A stretch of DNA of 64,000 bases. Origin: Flavobacterium agri. GTDB lineage: Bacteria > Bacteroidota > Bacteroidia > Flavobacteriales > Flavobacteriaceae. Of the stretch, positions 33,849 through 41,351 are shown piece by piece. Below the pieces are notes generated by a model, which saw only the letters and a list, made by a program, of their open reading frames with translations, was not told the origin of the DNA and made no database searches. A program made the position numbers and the translations under genes. The stretch is from positions 372,001-436,000 of the forward strand of contig NZ_JACBJI010000003.1 in NCBI RefSeq assembly GCF_013401995.1. Direction: 5' to 3'. Every line of letters starts with the position of its first letter. The stretch's first letter is position 1.

Positions 33849-34499
33849 ATGCAACTCAAAAAAATAAACCCGAACCTTCAAAAAGCGCTCGTCGAAAATG
33901 GGCTTGAAGATGCGTTCGAACTCATAGCCGATACGTTCTCAACCGTCAAAAGCGGTTCCGACTGCGTGATCGCATCGCCAGGCGCAACCGGAAAAACGAC
34001 CTTGCTCGTCATCAATGCCATCCAAAAGCTGCAAAAACCCGAAGGAGAAAGTACACGCGCGGTGATAATCGTCGAATCTAAGGAAAAAGTACTCGAAATG
34101 GTGGAATTGTTCCGCAAATACGGACAATACACGGGTTTGCGTGTGATAGGCGCGCATGACAAAGGCGACATCGATTACGACAAGAACCAAATTTCGTTGG
34201 GAATCGACGTATTGGTCGGAACTCCAACGAAAATCAACGCCATGTTCGCTTCTGCAGGATTCAATTTGACGACGGTTCGATTTTTCGCGATAGACGACGC
34301 CGATGTGCTGTTCAAAAACCGTCAAGATGCCGTCATTCTTAGATTGGCCGAAAGTATCGTCAAGACTCAATTCGTATTTACCTGCTCCGAAATCACCGAA
34401 AGGGTCGAAATAATCGCCGACAAAATCATGACCGAACCTTTGTTTTTCGAAACCGACGATTCGTACGAAGACGACGATTCAGATGACGAGGAAGAATAA
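33849..34499 (+). CDS. Single-domain DEAD-box-like ATPase
   Basis: 216 aa, only the first RecA-like domain of a superfamily 2 helicase: Q-motif-like N-terminus, Walker A ASPGATGKTT (42-51), motif Ib-like VGTPTKI, motif II as DDAD (149-152) in place of DEAD, and a motif III region reading TCSE where SAT is expected. There is no second RecA domain, so a classical helicase cycle is impossible without a partner. The acidic tail YEDDDSDDEEE could interact with basic proteins. Similar short proteins occur in flavobacteria; function unknown. Confidence 0.8.
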   Translation: MQLKKINPNLQKALVENGLEDAFELIADTFSTVKSGSDCVIASPGATGKTTLLVINAIQKLQKPEGESTRAVIIVESKEKVLEMVELFRKYGQYTGLRVIGAHDKGDIDYDKNQISLGIDVLVGTPTKINAMFASAGFNLTTVRFFAIDDADVLFKNRQDAVILRLAESIVKTQFVFTCSEITERVEIIADKIMTEPLFFETDDSYEDDDSDDEEE

Positions 34500-34534
34500 A
34501 TAAGTAAAGTCATGCGTTCGACACAAAAAGAGAG

Positions 34535-35416
34535 ATGCGATTTTTTTACTTCTTTTCAATAGGTTGTATTTTTGTGACCAACGTACTTTTTGCCCAAGAG
34601 ACGGCGAACCATAAAGATCCGAGTCCGGAAGCCATCGCATTTCTTTCAGAAGTTGACAGTCTGGGTTGTATGAAAGACACGATAGGCGTCATTCGGATTT
34701 TGGAAGATTTTGAAAAGACTTTCCCGTATGAAGGGCTTATAACCAGGACAAACCAAGCACTTGCCCGTTTATTTGCGGCTAAAGGGATGTCTCTTAAGGC
34801 TGTCGAGAAGCTCGAGTACATCCTCGACTATAAGCCTGAAACCAAAATTTATGGGCGCAATCTCGATTCTTGTTCGACCATTTTCGGTCCGTATTACGGT
34901 TGGATGGATAGTAAGTTCAACGTGAGTACGACATTGGTATCGTTATATATCAAGAATAAGGATCTCGAGAAAGCAGCCGATATTTTAAGAAAAGCCGAAA
35001 CGGAATATTTCCCACCTTACGATTGTGGAAATGCGATAGATATGCGCATGTCTGAACTGGATGTCGTAAAAGCAGATTATCTGATAGCAATCGGAAATCA
35101 GAAAAAGGCACTAGAAATATTGTTTAAGAATTTTTCTAACGGGGATGCCTCCATGAGTGTGTTCCGTAAACTAGGGCAGATTCTTCTAATGTCGTATACA
35201 TCTGCTGAAATCGCCTCCGAAATAGAGAAAGGAATCCGTAATTCCAAAATTTCAGAGAAAGACGATTACGGAGCATCGGTAAGCATGTCCCTTTTTGGAT
35301 ATGAGATAAGCATCAGGATGCCGGTCAAATGGGGAAATATTCGAAAAAACGTAAAATTCCATCCGCGGTTGTTACTTTTGGCTGGAAATGAGGCCGAATA
35401 TGCTTCCCGTTATTAA
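34535..35416 (+). CDS. Exported helical-repeat protein of unknown function
   Basis: 293 aa with a signal peptide (FFYFFSIGCIFVTNVLFAQE, cleavage near Ala20). The body is helical with TPR-like spacing (LARLFAAKGMSLKAVEKLEY; LVSLYIKNKDLEKAADILRK; YLIAIGNQKKALEILFKNFS). No catalytic motif. More AT-rich codon choice than its neighbours. Six nt separate it from the hydrolase gene, so they are probably co-transcribed. Confidence 0.75.
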   Translation: MRFFYFFSIGCIFVTNVLFAQETANHKDPSPEAIAFLSEVDSLGCMKDTIGVIRILEDFEKTFPYEGLITRTNQALARLFAAKGMSLKAVEKLEYILDYKPETKIYGRNLDSCSTIFGPYYGWMDSKFNVSTTLVSLYIKNKDLEKAADILRKAETEYFPPYDCGNAIDMRMSELDVVKADYLIAIGNQKKALEILFKNFSNGDASMSVFRKLGQILLMSYTSAEIASEIEKGIRNSKISEKDDYGASVSMSLFGYEISIRMPVKWGNIRKNVKFHPRLLLLAGNEAEYASRY

Positions 35417-35422
35417 TCTGTT

Positions 35423-36229
35423 ATGCGCAAACTCCGTATTTTCCTATATGTGATCGTCGGGCTGCTTACCTTGCATGTTTCGGTATTGACAGTTTTGTAT
35501 TTTTTCCAGGAAAAGCTGATTTTCCACGCGCCCGAAAGGCTTGCCGCCGATTACAAATTCGATTATACATCTTCTTTCGAGGAAATCAACATCGCGACGT
35601 CGGGCAACGTTTCGCTAAACGGATTGCTGTTTCACGCCCAAAAACCCGCGAAAGGTCTTGTGTTTTACCTACACGGAAACGGCGGTTCGCTCGAAGGTTG
35701 GGGTTATATGAGCGAAGTTTACACCAAATTGGGATACGACCTGTTCATCCTCGATTATCGCAGTTACGGAAAAAGCGGCGGCGATATCACGAGCATGGAC
35801 GAATTCCTAGAAGATGTACGAACGGCATATAAATACATGGCAAAGCGATATCCCGAAGACGAAATAACCGTTGTCGGATTTTCGATAGGAACGGGTCCGG
35901 CGGCTTGGCTTGCGTCTGAAGAACATCCGAAAAACCTGATTTTACAAGCGCCTTATTACGATTTGGCTTCGGTGGCGATCAAGCGTTTTCCGATGGTTCC
36001 GATGTTTTTGCTTCGGTATAATTTCACGACTTCCGATTACCTCAAAAACGTGAAATGTCCGATTTACATGTTCCATGGTACGGCCGATAAGGTCGTCGTT
36101 TATGAGAATTCGGTAAAAATCAAGGCCGAAAATCCCAAAGTAAAATTCTATTCGATAAAAAACTTAGGTCATATCCGATTTAACGACGATCTGGAATATC
36201 AATCCCGACTGGCTGAAATCCTCAATTAG
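35423..36229 (+). CDS. Membrane-anchored alpha/beta-hydrolase
   Basis: 268 aa. One N-terminal membrane anchor (FLYVIVGLLTLHVSVLTVLY), then an alpha/beta-hydrolase of the ABHD13/BEM46 type. HGNGG oxyanion loop, nucleophile Ser154 in GFSIGTG, acid Asp222 in HGTADKVV, base His250 in GHIRF. Likely an esterase or thioesterase facing the periplasm; substrate unknown. Its last 8 nt overlap the end of the convergent archaemetzincin gene. Confidence 0.92.
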   Translation: MRKLRIFLYVIVGLLTLHVSVLTVLYFFQEKLIFHAPERLAADYKFDYTSSFEEINIATSGNVSLNGLLFHAQKPAKGLVFYLHGNGGSLEGWGYMSEVYTKLGYDLFILDYRSYGKSGGDITSMDEFLEDVRTAYKYMAKRYPEDEITVVGFSIGTGPAAWLASEEHPKNLILQAPYYDLASVAIKRFPMVPMFLLRYNFTTSDYLKNVKCPIYMFHGTADKVVVYENSVKIKAENPKVKFYSIKNLGHIRFNDDLEYQSRLAEILN

Positions 36230-37118
36230 GAAAACTATTCAGGTCTTTGGCAAGTAAAGCTGTGTCGAGTCCGTTCGATTGGGTGAAAGCGACCAACATT
36301 TCAAGTCTTTTCGTATTGTCGTACCCCAAATTCCAAGTGAATTTCTTTTGGCAATCGCTGCACAAACGGTTCGGGCTGACGTCGGTCTCGTCCATATTGT
36401 TGCTGCCGTTCATCACGCATTTGGCGAATTGGCAATGCTTCACGGAAAGCATGTGCCCGATTTCGTGAGAGGAAACGTTGATAAGCCGCCTCAGGCAGAG
36501 CTTGAAATTCGATTGCGAAAGATATTCGTCCTGCAACCGGTAAACAGAACTGACACCGATGCGATCCTTATACGACGCCTGCCCGAAAACGTAATTCCAG
36601 TCCTCGTCGGGATACAGGTCTTTTTCCGAAATCGCCATGAGCGCCATCGCATCGTCGGGAACGGCGGGAAGCAACATTTTTTTGAGGATATGGCCCGTAA
36701 GCAATTGTTCGTGCCCGGAATTCTCTCGTCTTGCATTTGGCGGAATATACGCGTCCGAAACAGGCGGAAGGACAACCGTTTTGCGTTGGAAAAAAATCTC
36801 GAGATAGTCGCGCGTCAATCCGATCGCTTTCATCTGCAAAGACGTGAATTCGCCAAGCGGTTGCAGGTAAATTACCGATTGTTCGGAATTTGGACTGAAA
36901 GGACGCTCCGAAATATAGTCGTCAAAAGATTGTTTTTGCTCGTGATGATGATAACGCCATTGTCCGTATAAAGGTTCGGGAAGCGCTTCGTCATTGGCTT
37001 TGATCGCTTCGAAATACGCGAGGTCTTTTTCGGAAAACCGATTTTTCTCGCCAAGTTCTTTTTTGTCGGAACAAGCCACGATAAAAAATGACAACGCCAA
37101 ATACATCAAATTTTTCAT
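36222..37118 (-). CDS. Archaemetzincin-like zinc metalloprotease, lipoprotein
   Basis: 298-aa lipoprotein (Cys16 in FIVAC) with the archaemetzincin (M54) signature: HEIGHMLSVKHC from His218, then FAKCVM and a downstream C-x-x-C (LCSDC). Zinc ligands His218, His222 and His228 with Glu219 as the base. The metzincin Gly of HExxHxxGxxH is Ser here. The four Cys probably bind a second zinc, as in archaeal AmzA. ATG 37118 is chosen because it begins the lipoprotein signal. Most archaemetzincins are cytosolic; a secreted lipoprotein form is notable. Confidence 0.85.
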   Translation of the reverse strand: MKNLMYLALSFFIVACSDKKELGEKNRFSEKDLAYFEAIKANDEALPEPLYGQWRYHHHEQKQSFDDYISERPFSPNSEQSVIYLQPLGEFTSLQMKAIGLTRDYLEIFFQRKTVVLPPVSDAYIPPNARRENSGHEQLLTGHILKKMLLPAVPDDAMALMAISEKDLYPDEDWNYVFGQASYKDRIGVSSVYRLQDEYLSQSNFKLCLRRLINVSSHEIGHMLSVKHCQFAKCVMNGSNNMDETDVSPNRLCSDCQKKFTWNLGYDNTKRLEMLVAFTQSNGLDTALLAKDLNSFPN

Positions 37119-37181
37119 ATCGGTAAGGTTAGGATTAACCAAAACGGAAAAACCTTGCGCGTTCGTGTGATGCGAGGAAGA

Positions 37182-37356
37182 TTAGCCGCGAATTCCACGA
37201 ATTGACACAAAGCATTGGTGAAATTAGTGTCATTAGTGGCTATATTTTTTCGGCCACGAATTCCACGAATTGGCACGAAACATTAGTGAGATGGTGTCAT
37301 AGTTTAGCCACGAATTGACACGAAATATATTAGTGAAATTAGTGTCATTCGTGGCA
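37182..37356. repeat. Three copies of the GCCACGAAT-type palindromic repeat
   Basis: Units at about 37184-37241, 37252-37313 and 37304-37356. Each has GCC(A/G)CGAATT...CACGAA on the left and a TTAGTGTCATT(A/C)GTGGC-like right arm, so each can fold into a hairpin. Same family as 12400-12538 and 54211-54282. They fill the gap between the archaemetzincin and MFS genes. Confidence 0.8.
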
Positions 37357-37363
37357 AACCCAA

Positions 37364-38584
37364 TCACCGTATGTCCTTCACGAATTTTACTAGAATCGAA
37401 ATCGCCACCCCAAAAATCGCCACAAACGCAAACGAATACCTCAAACTCGATTGTTCCGCTATGTAACCGATGACGGGCGGACCGGTCAAAAATCCTAGAA
37501 AACTTACACTCGTCACGACAGTCAAGGCCGCGCTTGTCGGAACATCGGGATTCGAACCGGCGATACTGAACACGATCGGGAAAATCATAGAAACGCCTAT
37601 ACCGACGAGCATGAACGAAAAAGTGGCCGGAATCAGGAACGGAAATGCGACCGAACACGCCAATCCCAATGAAACCGTGACACCGCTTGTGATCAGGATT
37701 CTTCTTCGTCCGAATTTGGCTACGAGTTTGTCGCTTAAGAATCGTCCGCAAGTCATCGTGATCATAAAAGCCGAATAGCCGACCATGGCCAAAGCACCTT
37801 TCGCATTCACGACTTCTCGAAAATAGACGCCGCTCCAATCGTACATCACGCCTTCGCTCGTACGGCAACAGAACGCGATCACACCAAGCCAGATCAAAAC
37901 GCCTCCGAACGTGGCAAAAAATCCTGCCTTCGGTTGATCGGTGCGCGGTTTGGCCTTGACGAGATATTTATAATTGAACAAAACCAACAGGCAGACGATA
38001 AAGGCCGTGAATCCGAAATGGACCGCGGGCGAAAAGCCGAATGCGTTCATGCCCATTCCCGTCAACGCTCCGAAAAAACCCGCAAGGCTCCACGAACCGT
38101 GAAACGAACCCATGATGGGCTTTGGGAAAAGTCCTTCGGCGTAAACCCCTTGCGTGTTGACCGAAATGTTGCAGAAATTACCTGCAATCCCGAACAATAC
38201 GAGCGAAAGTGCCAATTGCCACGAAACCTGCGAAAGTCCTAACAAGCACAGTGAGGCCACGTACAGCAAAAGCGAGATGATCGATATCTTTATGCTTCCG
38301 AATTTGGTGACGGTTTTTCCCGAAATCGGCAAGGCGATCAATTGTCCGATGGGAATTGCGAACAAAATCGTACCGAGTTCGGCTTCGCTTAAATCGAGAT
38401 TGCTCTTGATATCGGGAATACGGCCGGCCCATGACGCGAAGGTGTAACCCATTCCGAAGTAGAACATGGTCACGGCCCAACGCATACGGTTCAGGTACGA
38501 TTGCTTGGCGTTGCGGAACGACTTTTTGTACTTGGGTTCAGGAAGTATCTTGTCGAGGAAGTTGCTGTAGTCTATTAACGGCAT
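37364..38584 (-). CDS. MFS transporter
   Basis: 406 aa with about twelve membrane helices (FYFGMGYTFASWAGRIPDIK; ILFAIPIGQLIALPISGKTV; ALSLVLFGIAGNFCNISVNT and others). The charged loops GKTVTKFGSIK and SDKLVAKFGRRR match the MFS loop 2/3 and 8/9 motif. Resembles the sugar/nucleoside or YbjJ-like branch; substrate unknown. Start ATG 38584 is preferred to an upstream TTG because the -7 box at 38600-38607 overlaps that TTG. Confidence 0.92.
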   Translation of the reverse strand: MPLIDYSNFLDKILPEPKYKKSFRNAKQSYLNRMRWAVTMFYFGMGYTFASWAGRIPDIKSNLDLSEAELGTILFAIPIGQLIALPISGKTVTKFGSIKISIISLLLYVASLCLLGLSQVSWQLALSLVLFGIAGNFCNISVNTQGVYAEGLFPKPIMGSFHGSWSLAGFFGALTGMGMNAFGFSPAVHFGFTAFIVCLLVLFNYKYLVKAKPRTDQPKAGFFATFGGVLIWLGVIAFCCRTSEGVMYDWSGVYFREVVNAKGALAMVGYSAFMITMTCGRFLSDKLVAKFGRRRILITSGVTVSLGLACSVAFPFLIPATFSFMLVGIGVSMIFPIVFSIAGSNPDVPTSAALTVVTSVSFLGFLTGPPVIGYIAEQSSLRYSFAFVAIFGVAISILVKFVKDIR

Positions 38585-38599
38585 GCGCGTGGCTTTTTG

Positions 38600-38607
38600 C
38601 AAATTTA
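38600..38607 (-). promoter_or_regulatory. -7 promoter box (TAAATTTG) of the MFS gene
   Basis: Exact TAnnTTTG match on the minus strand, 15 nt before ATG 38584, giving a very short leader. Confidence 0.6.
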
Positions 38608-38640
38608 GGCAATCGGTTTTTTAATGACGTGGGATTTGGT

Positions 38641-38673
38641 AAACCTCAAAGGTTTTTAAAACCTTTGAGGTTT
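38641..38673. repeat. Perfect 16-bp palindrome, AAACCTCAAAGGTTTT family
   Basis: Arms AAACCTCAAAGGTTTT and AAAACCTTTGAGGTTT around a single T. Same design as the palindromes at 39631-39667 and 62286-62320. Lies between the divergent MFS and acetyltransferase genes. Confidence 0.9.
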
Positions 38674-38714
38674 CTCCCTGCAATTTCAACATTCTAAAAT
38701 CTGTATATTTGGAT

Positions 38715-39242
38715 ATGAAAACTTCCATAGAAACCTCAAGACTACTGCTTCGACCGTTACAGCCGTCCGACGACGCGGGTATGTTCGCACTCGATTCCAA
38801 TCCGAACGTACATCTGTTTTTGGGCAACCAGCCTGTGAAATCGATAGAAGAAAGCCAGAACGTGATCGCTATCATCACCAAACAGTATGTCGATAACGGG
38901 ATCGGTCGTTGGGCCGTGACCGACAAATCGTCGGGCGAATTTTTGGGATGGGCCGGACTCAAACTTGAGCGCAACGTGAACGGACGCGAGACTTTTTACG
39001 ATTTCGGATACAGGCTTCGCGAGGAATTCTGGGGCAAAGGTTACACGACCGAAGCCGGTAAGGCTTGGATAGATTACGGGTTCAACGAAATGAAACTTCC
39101 CGTCATCAATGCGTTCGTGGCGGCCGGAAATGCGGCTTCGCGTCGGGTGCTCGAAAAATGTGGGCTTCAACATACCGAAAATTTCCTGTACGATGACGGA
39201 CCCGAATGTTGGTATGAAATCAGGCGTTCAGACCAATCGTGA
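38715..39242 (+). CDS. GNAT-family N-acetyltransferase (RimJ/RimL type)
   Basis: 175 aa. IETSRLLLRPLQPSDDAGMF is the classic N-terminal strand of RimJ/RimL acetyltransferases; the acetyl-CoA loop is YRLREEFWGKGYTTEAGKA and the C-terminal NAASRRVLEKCGL completes the fold. Substrate could be a protein N-terminus or a small amine. ATG 38715 is the only start that keeps the first strand. A TATATTTG box at 38704-38711 is only 3 nt away, so the message may be leaderless or the box a coincidence. Confidence 0.92.
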   Translation: MKTSIETSRLLLRPLQPSDDAGMFALDSNPNVHLFLGNQPVKSIEESQNVIAIITKQYVDNGIGRWAVTDKSSGEFLGWAGLKLERNVNGRETFYDFGYRLREEFWGKGYTTEAGKAWIDYGFNEMKLPVINAFVAAGNAASRRVLEKCGLQHTENFLYDDGPECWYEIRRSDQS

Positions 39243-39247
39243 CTTTT

Positions 39248-39565
39248 ATGCAAGAGAAATTGGAGCGTCTGAATGGTTTGGAACTGCACGATTGTAGCGT
39301 TGAAAGTCTGCAGATCGGATTTTCCGATAAAATCATCTCGATAAGTATCGATAAAGGTGACGGTTCTTTGTTGACTTTGAATTTTATGGGATTTCGCAAT
39401 TTTTCGTTTGAAGGTCAACAGTCGTTTGAGGATTTAGAAATTTCAAGCGCTAATTTTTCGATTCGAGAGAATGCGTTTTATGCCGAGTTTGTATTCCTGT
39501 TGGGATTTGGATTACCGTCTTGTAGTTTGAAGTTCGCTTTCGCAGATTATCAAATTTTTGTCTGA
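39248..39565 (+). CDS. Small protein of unknown function, coupled to the acetyltransferase
   Basis: 105 aa, acidic, alternating strands (DKIISISIDKGDGSLLTLNF; FSIRENAFYAEFVFLLGFGL) suggesting an all-beta or alpha/beta fold such as an immunity- or DUF-type protein, but I recognise no family. The AUG lies 5 nt after the acetyltransferase stop; an in-frame GTG at 39239 overlaps that stop. Codon use is more AT-rich than in the preceding gene. Confidence 0.65.
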   Translation: MQEKLERLNGLELHDCSVESLQIGFSDKIISISIDKGDGSLLTLNFMGFRNFSFEGQQSFEDLEISSANFSIRENAFYAEFVFLLGFGLPSCSLKFAFADYQIFV

Positions 39566-39630
39566 CGGATTTAAATTTTAACACAAATGACAGAAAATCT
39601 GTTTTGGACCAAACGGTATATCCCATACTT

Positions 39631-39667
39631 TTAAACCTAACAGGTTTCCAAAACCTGTTAGGTTTAA
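39631..39667. repeat. Perfect 17-bp palindrome, AAACCTAACAGGTTT family
   Basis: Arms TTAAACCTAACAGGTTT and its exact complement around CCA. Intergenic, between the small protein gene and the Crp-like regulator. Confidence 0.9.
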
Positions 39668-39757
39668 ACCGCATTTTAAGGGTCATCATGTCGTAACCAG
39701 ATTTCCTAAATTAGCTATGGTCAATTACAATACGAAAGACGAAACAACCTTCAATCC

Positions 39758-40336
39758 ATGCTTCATATTTTCCACGATTACCTGCACGCCAAGTTCCCGA
39801 TTACCGAACAGGAATTCGCGCTTATCGAGCAGGTAGCCATACAGCGCAGACTTCGTAAACGCCAATACTTGCTGCAGGAAGGCGACGTGTGGAAATACGA
39901 CGCTTTCGTATGTAAAGGTTTGATGCGCACTTATCGCGTAGACGACAAAGGCCAGGAACACATCATACAATTCTGTCCAGAAAATTGGTGGACGGGCGAC
40001 CGACAAAGTTACGTCACGGGTGAACCCGCACGATACAACATTGAAGCTTATGAGGATTCCGAAGTCATTTTGATTCCAAAAGCCGATTTTCGCGAAATCC
40101 GCATGAAAATTCCGGCGCTCAACAATTTCATATTCGATCTGCTCGAACGCAGTTTCATCGCGTTACAGAACCGCGTCAATTCGAACATCATGCACACGGC
40201 CGAAGAAAAATACGCCCAATTCCTCAAAACCTATCCCGATATGAGCAACCGAGTGCCTTTGCACATGATAGCCTCTTTTCTGGGCATCACACCCGAAACC
40301 TTGAGCCGTGTCAGAAGCCATCAATTAAAAAAATAA
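39758..40336 (+). CDS. Crp/Fnr-family transcriptional regulator
   Basis: 192 aa. Cyclic-nucleotide-binding-like beta-roll about 20-125 (LRKRQYLLQEGDVWKYDAFV and GEPARYNIEAYEDSEVILIP), dimer helix, and a C-terminal winged helix (MIASFLGITPETLSRVRSHQ). It lacks the Cys cluster of FNR and the R-x-A phosphate cassette of CRP, so the ligand is unknown. The SDR gene downstream is a plausible target but has its own upstream region after a terminator. Confidence 0.92.
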   Translation: MLHIFHDYLHAKFPITEQEFALIEQVAIQRRLRKRQYLLQEGDVWKYDAFVCKGLMRTYRVDDKGQEHIIQFCPENWWTGDRQSYVTGEPARYNIEAYEDSEVILIPKADFREIRMKIPALNNFIFDLLERSFIALQNRVNSNIMHTAEEKYAQFLKTYPDMSNRVPLHMIASFLGITPETLSRVRSHQLKK

Positions 40337-40363
40337 TAGCTATAGATCAAAAGACTTTTATTA

Positions 40364-40390
40364 GTGCCATTCGTGTAATTCGTGGCTAAG
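40364..40390. repeat. Half copy of the GCCACGAAT-family repeat
   Basis: Reads ATTAGTGCCATTCGTGTAAT followed by TCGTGGCTA, i.e. only the right arm of the palindromic unit seen elsewhere in the window. Confidence 0.65.
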
Positions 40391-40398
40391 ATTTACAG

Positions 40399-40423
40399 CC
40401 TTGACATTTGTCAAGGTTTTTTT
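40399..40423 (+). terminator. Intrinsic terminator of the Crp/Fnr regulator gene
   Basis: Perfect 8-bp stem CCTTGACA / TGTCAAGG with a 2-nt nominal loop, followed by seven T. Confidence 0.85.
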
Positions 40424-40541
40424 ATGCCTTTTATCAATGGAAGGACACGACGTTCCGACCCAACTTTGTAACTGTAAATCAGCGACATCTAAAGCCGATT
40501 TCAAAACAAAAAAAAGGATAAACAATTAAAAAATTAAAGTC

Positions 40542-41282
40542 ATGTCACATCTAACACAAAAATCAGCAATCGTAACCGGAGGAAGCCGCGGAATAGGAGC
40601 AGCAATCGTAAGAAGACTAGCCCAAGACGGCGCAAACGTAGCCTTCACCTATTTAGGAGGCGAATCTCAAGCACTCGAATTGGCGAAAGAAATAGAATCT
40701 TTGGGCGTAAAAGCCTTGCCGATCAAAGCCGACAGCTCAAACGAGAAATCACTTTCGGAAGCCGTAAAGAAAACCGTATCCGAGTTCGGAAAACTAGACA
40801 TTCTGGTCAACAACGCCGGCGTTGCCATCATGGCGCCTCTGGATGAATTTTCGATCGAAGATTTCGACAAGACCTTCGCGATTAACGTCCGTGCGCCTTT
40901 CATCGCCATCAAAGAAGCGGCAAAACACTTGCAACGTGGCGGGCGCATCATCAATATCGGAAGCATCAACGCAGACCGCATGCCGTTTGCGAACGGAGGC
41001 GTGTATGCGATGAGCAAGGCAGCCGTCCAAGGTCTTACCCGTGGATTGGCTCGCGATTTGGGCCCGCTTGGCATCACGATCAACAACGTGCAACCCGGCC
41101 CGGTAAATACCGATATGAATCCAGAAGACGGACCTTTCTCTGCCGTTCTGAAACCGTATCTGTCGGTAGGTCGTTATGGGCAACCGAGCGAAATCGGGGC
41201 ATTGGTCTCTTTCCTCGCCGGACCTGATTCAGCCTACATCAACGGTGCGAGCCTTGATATCGACGGAGGTTTCGGAAATTGA
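40542..41282 (+). CDS. SDR-family NAD(P)-dependent oxidoreductase
   Basis: 246 aa classical short-chain dehydrogenase: cofactor loop TGGSRGIG (12-19), NNAG (90-93), catalytic Asn115, Ser141, Tyr155 and Lys159, and C-terminal INGASLDIDGGFGN. Closest in feel to 3-oxoacyl-ACP reductase-like enzymes that reduce small carbonyls. Long AT-rich leader with a CAACTTTG near-box at 40461-40468. The gene has an A-rich codon style at its 5' end. Confidence 0.95.
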   Translation: MSHLTQKSAIVTGGSRGIGAAIVRRLAQDGANVAFTYLGGESQALELAKEIESLGVKALPIKADSSNEKSLSEAVKKTVSEFGKLDILVNNAGVAIMAPLDEFSIEDFDKTFAINVRAPFIAIKEAAKHLQRGGRIINIGSINADRMPFANGGVYAMSKAAVQGLTRGLARDLGPLGITINNVQPGPVNTDMNPEDGPFSAVLKPYLSVGRYGQPSEIGALVSFLAGPDSAYINGASLDIDGGFGN

Positions 41283-41305
41283 GAAATCAGTTTTAAGTAA
41301 AAAAG

Positions 41306-41336
41306 AACAGCCGGATGTGAGTCCGGCTGTTTTTAT
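41306..41336. terminator. Bidirectional terminator, SDR / metalloprotease
   Basis: Perfect 10-bp stem AACAGCCGGA / TCCGGCTGTT with a 6-nt loop, with T-runs after it on the plus strand and A-runs before it, serving both convergent genes. Confidence 0.9.
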
Positions 41337-41351
41337 TTTTAAGTTGTCGCA

